Source: Siphonodentalium dalli
Taxonomy: Eukaryota; Mollusca; Scaphopoda; Gadilida; Siphonodentaliidae
Direction: 5' to 3'
NCBI GenBank assembly: GCA_032622095.1
Contig: CP136069.1
Location: forward strand, 44,864,194 to 44,928,193
DNA length: 64,000 nt
Shown: positions 11,706 to 21,190 of the stretch, in pieces
Position numbering within the stretch: the first letter of the stretch is position 1
Layout of the letters: the number at the start of each line of letters is the position of its first letter
Program-made: the position numbers and the translations under genes
Notes under the pieces: generated by a model
The model's input: only the letters and a program-made list of their open reading frames with translations
What the model was told of the DNA's origin: nothing
Databases searched by the model: none

Positions 11706-12520
11706 CATGTAGCTGAATAATGTAAATGTCATTGAATGAAGTACTGAAGGCCACAAAGGCCATGCTAAATGATGGTTGTTATTTTATAAACCAGAGGTGG
11801 GACTGTCTCAATGGGTCTAAGGATATCCCCCCAGTGCAATTGGGCTACATTTGTGGTAGCCATATTAACATGTTTGTTTTTCGAAAAAACAAAAACTAAC
11901 AAGTAAGACAAGCTAAGTATAAAGGGGGATAACTCCACTGAAATAAGTTGGACTGACCTCATAATCGCAGGTGCACAGATTCCCATGGTCTACTAAATAT
12001 CATTCCCAAAGTTTAAAGGAAAAAATTTATATACCCCCAATAACTTTGTTAGGCGACACCAATTTTTAAGTCTGGTTTACGAACATGTGGGGAGAAAAAA
12101 AGTAGATGCAGGAGGGATAAAAATAAAAAAAATAAAAATTGTCCCCCTAATTTATATCAAGTAAATCGTCGAATTATACAAATATTTTACAAAAATTGTT
12201 TTTGAATGAAATTCTGAACCAAACAAGACATTTCTTGTCATGAAATACATGAAACTATGGATCTGTAAATGATTATAAGCAGAACCGGATGCGACAGCAC
12301 ATGAAAATCAGTACCGGTATGCTTGTAAAAAAATTGGCAAGAACAAAGTATTTTTTTTCATGAAATGGAAAAAAAGTTGTAGGTGTTCGTAAATCAGACT
12401 TAAAAATTGGTGTCGCCTTACGGTGGCATATTTATTAATAAGATGGTTTTTATGATGCGAACTCATATGGTTCCTGCGCAACCATGAATTCCTTGAATAG
12501 CTTTTAATCTGACAAATCAC
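11706..12520. other. No gene seen
   Basis: AT-rich DNA with A-rich runs (12110-12150). The phrase AAAATTGGTGTCGCC occurs near 12402-12416 and is partly mirrored near 12050-12070 (GGCGACACCAATTTTTAAGT), giving a weak inverted pair. Confidence 0.5.
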
Positions 12521-13002
12521 TTAAAGGTACTCAATCCGTAAAGAGGGTCCCCATCTCAACAGATTCCAACAACAACAATCCGATCAGAAGGTCCTAAATT
12601 ACTATTTCTTTGGCTTTGGGGGTAAAAAATATTTGATTCGAGTCGAGGAACCCATCAAACAAAGCTCAGAGTTATTAGATATTGATTTTTGAAATTTGTT
12701 AATTACTCGAGATGAGTACTAATAACTGCAGTCAATTTGGTAACCTGCTCGAGATTTTACGCCAAAACTCTATTCAAACAGACAAGGATGGATAACTCTA
12801 TAATCAAGTGGTAATAATAACGAAATTTTGACTGTCTTCTGGGCCAGAAAGAATTCCCGATAATGAAAAATAATAGATTTCTAAAATCGATATCTAACAA
12901 ATCTGAGCTTTGATGGGTGACTTCCTCGACTCGAATATTTTTGACCCCCGAAGCCATTGAAATAGTAATTGAGAGGAGTTTTATCGGATTGAGTACCTTT
13001 AA
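12521..13002. mobile_element. TTAA-flanked MITE with AGGTACTCAAYCCG ends (482 bp)
   Basis: Left TTAAAGGTACTCAATCCG and right CGGATTGAGTACCTTTAA are perfect inverses. Subterminal inverted segments continue inward (ATTTGATTCGAGTCGAGGAA against TTCCTCGACTCGAATATTTT). Copies are at 23364-23840, 56105-56482 and 4838-5218. If TTAA is the target duplication this is piggyBac- or Kolobok-type; no transposase is present. Confidence 0.8.
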
Positions 13003-13262
13003 GTCCTGGAAAGTGTTCAACCCTTCGATTACTAAGAACTCGTCTACGAGAAGTTCTCTTTGGAAATGTTCAGATAAGTTCAACAATCTAGTCAAAGGCT
13101 CAGGTGTGTTTGTGTGTGTGTGTGGGGGGGTGATCATTACTACTGGTAAAACTCCACTCCATTCAATCAGTTTTTACCAGGACCGACTCCCCTCATGAAT
13201 AATGTCAAGTAATCATTGGAACTAATAGAAGAAATATCAAATGAGCTGCTCCCCCATTATCT

Positions 13263-13606
13263 TTAACCCTTTCATGGCGGGAGTTTCGCTGGTGCAGCAT
13301 TAACCCTTTCAGTGCCGAGTCCGATTTTTGTATCAACCCATATAAGAGCTCTTTCCATCAATGTATCACATTATTATAATCAATAAATTTGAAAAATGAT
13401 CAAGGAAATATGGGTTGCAAGGGTTAATGATCTTGTCTCAGTTCATTCTCTTATAAATGAGTTTCGCCTAGGGTCAAGGTAAAATTGTTAGGCCAATGTA
13501 TTCTCTTAAATACAAAGCTCCCTGTGGGAGACTCATATATAAGAGAATACATTGGCACAGTGGTTTCTCAAAATTTCAGGAACCTCCAGTCATGGAAGTG
13601 TTTTAA
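13263..13606. mobile_element. piggyBac-like MITE carrying a nested MITE
   Basis: Left TTAACCCTTTCATGGCGGGA and right CCAGTCATGGAAGTGTTTTAA match the ends of the copies at 785 and 18397. The hairpin GCCAATGTATTCTCTTAAA with its complement lies at about 13492-13558. The left part is interrupted by a second TTAA element at 13300-13427. Confidence 0.7.
13300..13427. mobile_element. Nested TTAA MITE, second family
   Basis: Left TTAACCCTTTCAGTGCC, right CAAGGGTTAA. The body (CTCTTTCCATCAATGTATCA; AATCAATAAATTT; CAAGGAAATATGGGTTG) is shared with 20549-20706. It appears inserted into the flanking MITE. Confidence 0.7.
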
Positions 13607-13732
13607 CCCATTTTATATTGAATGGATTTTCCCACTCAGTTATAAAAGTATACATTTGAATTGTCGTATTATTCTGAACATTTCCTAAGGGATAACTACT
13701 CGTCAATGAGTATTTATTATAGAAATGGTTAA
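13603..13732. mobile_element. Short piggyBac-like MITE copy
   Basis: Left TTAACCCATTTTATATTGAA, right TTATAGAAATGGTTAA. Interior CATTTCCTAAGG and CGTCAATGAGTATTTA match the complete copy at 9450-9698. It shares its left TTAA with the preceding element. Confidence 0.7.
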
Positions 13733-14485
13733 TGCTATGCAGTGGTAGAGGAAGTCATGATACACATGCATTGCATAAGAATATTCTCCAGTGAAATGAG
13801 ATTAAGCTTTCATGGTGATAACAGGATAAATTAAAGGTCGTTGACATTCATATATCATTGAAATTCTATTGGATATTGCTCGTAGGGCTGGAAAATAATG
13901 GTTAATCGAGCAAATTAATCAACTATTATTCAATTATTCAGAGTTTTTTGAATGGCATATGTGACACAATCAGCCATGCAATTGTCACCAGGGACGGTAG
14001 GTATAATAGTTCCAAATAATAATTAAGTTTAAGCAAAACAATGGGAGCTTGAAGATATTGCAAGAGTCAATAATTCTAAAATGATGATCAGAAAGCAGTG
14101 ACAAATCGACATTTGATTGTTGAGATTATGTGGCCTCAAGACCAGCGATGACACACACAGTAAAGGTTAGACCTTAATATTTCCACTGTGGTCCTGTGCA
14201 GGTATTTTTGTTTAGAATGTTACAGTGGTGGATCTCTTGCCCATGGAAGGGTTCTTTAATTTGCATATAATACCATTCGTATGTATAGAACACGGGAGAG
14301 CCATTAACCAGGATCAGACACATGTACGTGTAACTTATAATGTGTGTTGCCATTGCCAACGAAAGTCACCAGACTCACGTGACCATGATGCCTATACGGT
14401 CAAACCATTAAGAAGTTTTATGTTGACGTCCATCTTTACGAAACGTGTAGCGAAGAGGAATAATCCAATCATTTGCTTATCGAGT
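13733..14485. other. No gene seen
   Basis: Unique sequence. A frame at 14225-14557 crosses a direct repeat and lacks splice context. Confidence 0.5.
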
Positions 14486-14567
14486 GATCGATCAGCACTG
14501 TGCAGTAAGAGATTAGCTGGCGGAACGATCGATCAGCACTGTGCCATCAGAGATTAGCTGGCAGAAT
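14486..14567. repeat. 41-bp direct duplication
   Basis: GATCGATCAGCACTGTGC...AGAGATTAGCTGGC occurs twice with a 41-bp period and a few mismatches. Confidence 0.85.
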
Positions 14568-15111
14568 GATTTTAATTTGGTTGAAGTCAGTTGTGGCTTC
14601 TTGTGGTTGTAACAGAATGGAAATCAACATTCATCATGGTTCCAGCATCAGCTATAAATGACCAACAAAACAATAGAGTTGTCTCGCTTTCTCTGACTAT
14701 TATCTACAAGTTTCACCAGATGCTGGCCAATATAAAAATGTGCAGGATTGATGCCGTAAAATCACACGACTTTTCCCGTCAAGTGCATATCTATAGCGAT
14801 ACCATAGTAACACACAATATAAGTTACATGTACGTGTGTCTCATCCTGGCTATTAACTCCGGCACCCGATCCGGTGCATAACAGGGCTGAATACAAATGC
14901 TCTTCCAGTATCATACAAGCAAGTCATGTGACATCTAGATTTAACCCATTAAATATGGATCACATGTACTTCCGGTTGTATTATTAATGTTCCATGCTAC
15001 AACATAACCAAAAAACTTATTCATCTAAAATTGGGCGAAAGATGGAAGTTACTACCGGTATATAGAGGATCTCACATGAGTTTATTTTATACGGAATTTA
15101 TCAACCGAGTT
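14568..15111. other. No gene seen
   Basis: Unique sequence with no recognised exon or transposon end. Confidence 0.5.
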
Positions 15112-15245
15112 AACTAAATTCGATTTGAGCCGAGGTTTACCGAGGCTCAAATAGAATTTAGTGGCAAGGTTCATAAATTACGTTTAAAATAGAACAAGTT
15201 TGAGATACCTTTTATCACATGATCAAATAAACGCGAAGTATTCAT
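15112..15245. repeat. Dispersed hairpin repeat, copy 2
   Basis: The hairpin ACTAAATTCGATTTGAGCC with its complement, followed by AAGTTTGAGATACC and TTTATCACATGATCA, is homologous to 2763-2890. Confidence 0.7.
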
Positions 15246-15736
15246 CGAAAACAACAATCATAAACTTCAGCACTTGCAAGTCATTTAAATAATGGCATGA
15301 CGTCATCGCACATGCTAATATTACACACGTGTCTTACCAATAATTATGAAGCTGGTTTTGTGGGTTAATTATGTGATAAATAATATTATAATTCTTTTTA
15401 AAAAATTGGTACAATTGTTTTGTCTTAGCCTATCTGAGTAACTCCACATTTAGTATACATTGATCATGTGAGAATATCAGTTACTTTTGTTATGAAATTG
15501 AATGCCATGTTTTGATGATATTTCAGAGTCTGCCAATACATGATAATCGCAAATATCTTATAAGTTTACCTTTCTCAGTTAAAAACGAGATGACAATCAC
15601 GATCGGCAGATGTTTAACCCATACCTTGGCGATAGTGATCAGCTATTTTAAGTTTGAACGCGAAAATCCATAAGCCATAGTCTTGTCAAGATACATCCTA
15701 AGTATTGATGAGTAGAAAGAAGAACATTCTGCAGAA
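15246..15736. other. No gene seen
   Basis: Unique sequence. A TGACGTCA octamer lies near 15300 with no gene context. Confidence 0.5.
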
Positions 15737-15945
15737 AAGAATCTGCACACAGGTATGAACAGATAGAATCAAGATTATCCAAGCAAGGGGATCAAGAATA
15801 TCCAAGCAAGAAAAGAATCTGCACACAGTTATTAACATATAGAATCAAGAATATCCAAGCAAGAGGATCGAGAATATCCAAGCAAGACAAGAATCTGCAC
15901 ACAGGTTTTTATAGAATCAAGAATATCCAAGCAAGAGTGATCAAG
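15737..15945. repeat. 76-bp tandem repeat, about 2.7 copies
   Basis: AAGAATCTGCACACAG recurs at 15737, 15813 and 15889. Inside each unit the segment ATCAAGAATATCCAAGCAAG is itself duplicated. Confidence 0.85.
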
Positions 15946-16805
15946 TGTTCTCTGCAAAATATCCTTATAGATCTCAGTTGTGCAGCTTTCTCTGGTAGTT
16001 ACATGTTAGGTTGTGATGTGTTGGGTCTGATAACAGATGCCTAAATAGCCTTTGCATTGAAATTGGCTGACTGGCTCTTGTGATAACAAACAAATCATTC
16101 TCTACATGGCAGATGACATGAAGTGATTAAAAACATATCACTTTGTTTCATTTATCAACAGGCAATCAACAGTGTTCTAAAATCTTACCCATGTCTCATT
16201 AATTTTCCCAAATGGCAGTTAATTTAGAAAATTCCAGAGAGGATATACATATAAAATCAGAAGTTAAGGAATTCTCTTTAAATTTAAATTGATCCAATAA
16301 CTGAACCCCAGCTGCATAAAGACACTTGAATCTCAAGATTAGCTAAATGATTTTAGCAATGTTCTAAAGCCCATTTTGGTAACTCAACCTACAAAACCCT
16401 TTATTAAACAGCATGTGCTGTGTATTGTTGAAACTTTAAAAAAAATTAGATACCATAGCTTTTATCTGCACATTGGCATAAGAGACATCAGAAAATAATA
16501 TAGCCATATTAATAGCTAAGTAGTCCACAGGCATGGGATGGAATTGGTGAATATGGCTCCAAACAAATTCACCAGTACATGACAATATTTTGGACCGACT
16601 TAAACCAAATTCGGTGTGCTGACTCGGGGTACCCTTGGCGGAGTTATAATAGTGTTCGTTTTTAAAATTTTGTTATTTAAATATAAATTTTTTTTTTTAA
16701 TTATTTAAAAACATTTTTTTTATTATTTTTGTTTGTTATTTATTTAATTATTTTATTTTGTTTTTGTTTTGTTAGATTGAGCAAGGAATTAAATCTAATT
16801 TTTTT
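15946..16805. other. No gene; AT-only low complexity at 16665-16800
   Basis: The first part is unique. The second is a run of T and A homopolymers with TTATTTA motifs. Confidence 0.55.
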
Positions 16806-17036
16806 TTAAGAGTGAATATTTTTCGAAAAAGGGCCATAACTCAGTTAAAAATAGTCAAACTCGATCTGTCTTTTATGCTGAGAAATTCATATACAAAATT
16901 TGGTTCCGATCAGATATAAAATGTTCGAGTTATTGCACCATGCGTAAAGTGTCTACAGACAGACGGATGGACTAACGACGAGTGGTCAATCCGGACAACG
17001 ACATTATGTTTACCATACTATGGTATGGGTAAACAT
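16806..17036. repeat. Degenerate 'GGGCCATAAC ... GACGGATGGAC' repeat unit
   Basis: Contains AAGGGCCATAACTCAGTTAA, AATTTGGTTCCGATCAGA and CAGACAGACGGATGGACTAA, then a small palindrome GTTTACCATACTATGGTATG near 17008-17036. It is the same style of unit as the segments at 21100, 36060, 48061 and 57090. Confidence 0.6.
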
Positions 17037-17285
17037 AAAAATCAAACCGCGATTTGTAAACTTTATTACGCCAATATAGCAAGGGACATTGGCTGCAACA
17101 AATCTTGTGTCCTTGGGTTTATAAGAATGAGGATTAATCACGACAGCCCTACGTTACCATCCAGACAATCCAAAAATTGTGAATTCAATATTGAAAAGAG
17201 GCAGAACTCCGTCAGTAATCAAATGACCATGGGCACAATATGAACTTGACTTGTATCTTATCAAATGTGAAGCACATTATGAAAT

Positions 17286-17315
17286 CAATCTGCAAATGAC
17301 AGACACACTATTACA
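17286..17315. mobile_element. Terminal remnant of hAT-like hairpin MITE
   Basis: TGCAAATGACAGACACACTA followed by TTACAGCCTTG matches one end of the MITE at 18695-18861. The rest is absent. Confidence 0.6.
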
Positions 17316-17327
17316 GCCTTGTTTAGG

Positions 17328-17727
17328 TTAACCCTTTACCCAACAAACCGGCCAAAACCGGCCAAATAAAGCTTCAACAGCCTAAATTATCTTCGGTCTG
17401 TCTCAATAGAACCATACAAATATGGATATCATTGGAACCGGCTCCTTGACCACATTGTGATAGTTACAGTTATGCCCTGTGCCAATGCATTCTCTTATAT
17501 ATGCGAGTCGATCATAGGTCGCCTCGCATATATAAGAGAATGCATTGGCCTAAAAAAAATCTTTTTTTAACACTTTTTACCATTTTTTCTTACAATCTTT
17601 AACAATTTTATAATTTTTAATGTGTTAAGCCAATGCATTCTCTTATATATGCGAGGCGACCTATGGTCGACTCGCATATATAAGAGAATGCATTGGCACA
17701 GGGCCCTTCTGTTGGGTAAAGGGTTAA
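17328..17727. mobile_element. piggyBac-like MITE with two hairpins (400 bp)
   Basis: Left TTAACCCTTTACCCAACA, right TGTTGGGTAAAGGGTTAA, with TTAA on both sides. Two nearly perfect hairpins (17482-17552 and 17632-17698) use the arm GCCAATGCATTCTCTTATAT. The second is the first in opposite orientation, so the interior is a palindrome of palindromes separated by a T-rich spacer. Confidence 0.8.
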
Positions 17728-18137
17728 TTCACCTAAAGATAGTTTATCTCATCCTAACAAGTTATATATAGATTCCGGGTAATGAAACAATACAGTCAAT
17801 TTTGCTTTATTGCATAGCTCCGGTGCATGGCTTTTCTTATGCAAGTATCTGAATATAACACCCATCCCCAGCCGTTTAAAAAAAATTCCCGGAATCAATT
17901 GTGCAGGTGTTCAAAAATTCAACAACAAATAAATATAGAAATTTTAATAAATCTTCCAATTGTCAATCGTAATAAGGAAACATAACAGGAAATGTGTGTG
18001 AAAAGAAACATGATATAAGATATGAAAGAAACATGATAGAAGATATAGAAACATGATAGAAGATATAGAAAAAAGAATGTGCCTAATGAAAATTGCTGTC
18101 CAAATATCTTTGCTAACAACTTTTTATTAAGTTAAGT
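17728..18137. other. No gene; GAAACATGATAGAAGATAT direct repeat
   Basis: GAAACATGATAGAAGATATA repeats near 18010-18070. Otherwise unique. Confidence 0.5.
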
Positions 18138-18396
18138 TATACTATATTTAGCTCATTGTTTACATACATGTATGTTTATAACAACACAATTCTATGTTTT
18201 GCTGGAAGGAATTATTACTATCCTTCTGAATTCAAATTTTTCGGATCCTTGACTTAAATCATGCACTTTTCGAGAAGTGTCAAAATTCAAGGATGTCTAA
18301 AATCTGTACGAACCATTTTTCAATGAAGCAATATTTTTTTTTTATCGCTGAAACAAGAGAACTTCAAAGCAGGCATAATACACTTGGCTGTTCAAA

Positions 18397-18627
18397 TCTA
18401 TGAACTCTTTCATAATGGGAGCTGCATTAAAGACCCTATGCCAGGCTGCCAGTACATTCTCTTATATATGCGAGTCTCCCATGGGGAGCCTCATTTATAT
18501 AAGAGAATACACTGGCTTACAATGTTTAAGCCAATGTATTCTCTTACCGTATATACATTTTTTTAGAGAATGTATTGGCACGGAGTTTCCGCATAATTTC
18601 AGGAAGCTCCAGTCATGGTAGGGTTAA
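18397..18627. mobile_element. piggyBac-like MITE (copy in arm B)
   Basis: Right end CATGGTAGGG-TTAA; left end GAACTCTTTCATAATGGGAG. Two hairpins on the arm ATTCTCTTATATATGCGAG. Homologue of 785-1037. Confidence 0.65.
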
Positions 18628-18694
18628 ATTAGTTCATACACAATTGGCTCTGCATATAAAATTTGAGCACTTTTATATAACAATATATAACAAT

Positions 18695-18861
18695 CAAGCC
18701 TTGAAATAGGGTGTCTGTCATTTGCAGAATGAGGTGTAAGCAGAATGAGGTCCCCAGAGGGTGAATTTGGTGATGCTAGCCCGCTATGCGGGGTAGCATC
18801 ACTAAATTCACCCTCTGGGGACCTCATTCTGCAAATGACAGACACACTATTTCAAGGCTTG
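18695..18861. mobile_element. hAT-like hairpin MITE, single-hairpin form (167 bp)
   Basis: Terminal inverted repeats CAAGCCTTGAAATAGGGTGT and its complement, flanked by the 8-bp duplication ATAACAAT (18687-18694 and 18862-18869). The interior is one near-perfect hairpin with the arm TCCCCAGAGGGTGAATTTGG. The homologous long repeat at 137-1351 has no insertion here, giving an empty-site comparison. An 8-bp duplication fits the hAT superfamily (inference). Confidence 0.9.
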
Positions 18862-19452
18862 ATAACAATCATGAATTTTGACAGTTATTATCATTAACAA
18901 AGTTGGTTGATATTTAATTATCATTACATCATGGAATTGCAAAAATACACTAAATAGTCGCAAAAAAGGCTGATATTGAAATTGAGTTTGGATTCGAATC
19001 TGTTTTTTTTCTGTGTGAACAAAGAACAATAATACTTGTTGAAACAGACTTGTTCAATATATACCATACTGTTAGATCTCTATATAATTTCAGTGCCGAA
19101 GTGCAATAAACACATCAAATCTAAACCTTAATGTTAGAAGAGAAATAAATGATGTGATTTATGAAACTATTCGACTATTTTGTGAAGCGTTGTTATTTGG
19201 AATGACTGGTGTGTATTTCCCCCCCCCCAATAGTTTTGGAAATCGAACACAATCAATGACTTGTTGAATATAGATGAAATACAACAAAACAAGGCTAAAT
19301 ATGAATATGAGGCTAAAAAAACTGCAGCAAAATCGCTCCAAAGTTGATTGTATTTGGAAAATATTTTGATTCGTATATACATGTATTCCTATCCAATAGG
19401 GACAGAAGCATAAATATTAAAACTGAATTGGTTTAAAGATCGTGCATTTGAA

Positions 19453-20261
19453 GTTTATGCTCCCATGACAATAATGGTCAGATGCTCATAGCCTGTTTAT
19501 ATATAACCATTGGTATATGCCAGATATAACTGGACAAAAAAAAAAGCTGTTCTTTTGACCGTGTATTTATCCATGATGTGTGTGCCTGTGGTTGTCCGTA
19601 GCCTGGTGTCCGGTGTTATTGCTTTGAAAGATAATCATGTTCGACTGGTGTTGTTAGATTGGTAATGAGATTAGCGGTTTCTATCTTGTCTAGTCATATT
19701 TTCTGTTTGAACTTTTGTCTGAAATAGATACACTTGTTATACTAGAATTTGTGCAATAGGAGCACAGGGACATCGCACATCGCGCATCCAATTTGGGTTT
19801 ATTGGGATGTCTTTAGTGTAGTTTTGTGGTTATGAGAGCTCATTTGCCCCTGATTTCTGCTCCATGTGTGGTCTATATGATTTCAAACAGGGGTGGCGCC
19901 AGGATATCCCCGATGCAGGCGCTATACGATTCCCCGGGGCCGGGCTTTAGCTACCGGGTTGACCATTGCATATCTCACCGACAGGGGTGGATATCCCTCC
20001 CCGACATAATGCCTATATGTTTTCTATCCAAGTTTAAACTGCACCGGCGGCAATATATTGACCATACTCTGAATGAAAACGCTTCAGTGGCGGTAACGTC
20101 GTGCTGCAAGTAAGACGATAATTGTGTTGTAGAAATGATACGGAAGACCGATTGTCAAAAAACGCAACAGCAAAATACACAGGGCAAAGTTTATCGATCC
20201 AATCATCCAAACTGTGGAGTGTGTTTTCATTGTGTATTTCTCGCATATACCCGTGGTTATA
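19453..20261. other. No supported gene
   Basis: Includes a GC-richer patch at 19875-20005 with CAGGGGTGG near each end and GGATATCCC in both halves, perhaps a decayed element. Not recognised. Confidence 0.5.
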
Positions 20262-20408
20262 TAGTAATGCTCTAAGTAATCGACCCGTTAACCAGAGCAG
20301 AATTATGGGTAACTTTTCAGGATTTAGTCGGAAATATGGCTTGTTGCCATTCATCGGAAAGCTCTCAGCCTGCTATGGTTAAGGGGTCGATTACTTGGAG
20401 CATTACTG
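20262..20408. mobile_element. TA-flanked mariner-like MITE, asymmetric copy
   Basis: A full left arm (from TAGTAATGCTC to GAAAGCTCTC) is joined to a short right arm (GGTCGATTACTTGGAGCATT, then ACTG). TA borders on both sides. Confidence 0.75.
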
Positions 20409-20548
20409 TATGTAAACGGACTACGAGCATCTGACCGCTAGACTTCTGAGGATTCAAGAAAATACCAGATACACGTTTTATACAAATATTGTCAATTAGT
20501 TTCTTGATTAATAATTTCTCATAATAGGGTGTGGATATCACATCGGAT

Positions 20549-20706
20549 GGATGATACATTGATGGAAAGAGCTCTTAGAGCTCTTTCCAAAGAGCTCTTA
20601 GAGCTCTTTCCATCAATGTATCACATTATTCTAATCAATAAATTTTAAAAATTATCAAGGAAATATGGGTTGATACAAAAATCTGACTTGGCACTGAAAG
20701 GGTTAA
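20549..20706. mobile_element. TTAA MITE (second family) with terminal palindrome
   Basis: Ends at GGCACTGAAAGGG-TTAA. The left part is a palindrome of TGATACATTGATGGAAAGAG and its complement around repeated GAGCTCTTAGAGCTC. The original left terminus is lost. Confidence 0.7.
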
Positions 20707-20730
20707 GCAGACACAATGACTAGTATAGAA

Positions 20731-20885
20731 AACCCTGTTTTGAGAAGCAGATCAATGAAGCTCCTGTAGAGACTGTGGAGTCTGTTGAGCCACCTGGAGA
20801 CGAAGGAGCACCATGACGAATGTATCTGTTCATTGCTGAAAAGAATAAATTAAGATATCAATCAATTCATTAACATGATGCTTAA
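20731..20885 (-). pseudogene. NUP188: Decayed copy of NUP188 terminal exon
   Basis: Minus-strand reading gives NRYIRHGAPSSPGGS, matching the start of the terminal NUP188 exon at 62198-62404 (NRYIRRGAPSSPGGS). Similarity continues into the upstream intron (GATATCAATCAATT) and ends near the CTTTGAGAA counterpart. Against the intact exon it has lost an internal segment after GGCTCA, shifts frame and stops early, and lacks the VQEFVQKVLR end. The original acceptor (ATTTCAG) is deleted, while a substitution created a new TTATTCTTTTCAG just before CAATG. It is probably the non-functional 3' end of the second, partial NUP188 copy whose middle exons lie at 26-44 kb; a diverged working exon is less likely. 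Confidence 0.75.
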
Positions 20886-21009
20886 CACTTTATATATGCG
20901 AGTCTCCCATAGAGAGCCGAGCATATATAAGAAAATACATTGGCCTAACAATATTTAACATGACCTTGTAAGCCAGTGCATTCTCTTATATATGCGAGGC
21001 TCCCTATAG
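20886..21009. mobile_element. Fragment of piggyBac-like MITE interior
   Basis: Two hairpins on the arm TATATGCGAGTCTCCC and the spacer CCTAACAATATTTAACATGA match the interior of the copies at 785 and 18397. The termini are missing. Confidence 0.65.
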
Positions 21010-21099
21010 TATTTTTAGCTGGGAAATACACATAGGAACTTTGGTTCAGATCAAATAATCCAAACTGGAATTATCGATCGGAAACCAAAAATGTTAACG

Positions 21100-21190
21100 G
21101 ATGGATGGACAGACATGATGGCCAGACGGACGAGGAGTGATGACTATAGCTCCACCAGAGTCTTTGTCTCAGGTGAGCTAAAAACAGCGC
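21100..21190. repeat. GACGGACGAGGAGTGATGAC ... GGTGAGCTAAAAA tail unit
   Basis: CAGACGGACGAGGAGTGATG, ACTATAGCTCCACC and TTTGTCTCAGGTGAGCTAAA also occur at 36110-36195. This conserved tail is a hallmark I associate with dispersed mollusc repeats (from memory). Confidence 0.65.

Larger units (their letters stand above)
18138..19452. repeat. Long inverted repeat, arm B
   Basis: Reverse-complement homologue of 137-1351. It contains the same piggyBac-like MITE (18397-18627) and an extra 167-bp hAT-like MITE (18695-18861) missing from arm A. Confidence 0.8.

Noticed and set aside
16680-16800. Possible origin or matrix-attachment signal in the A/T-only tract
   Set aside because: Simple low complexity; nothing beyond composition supports a function.
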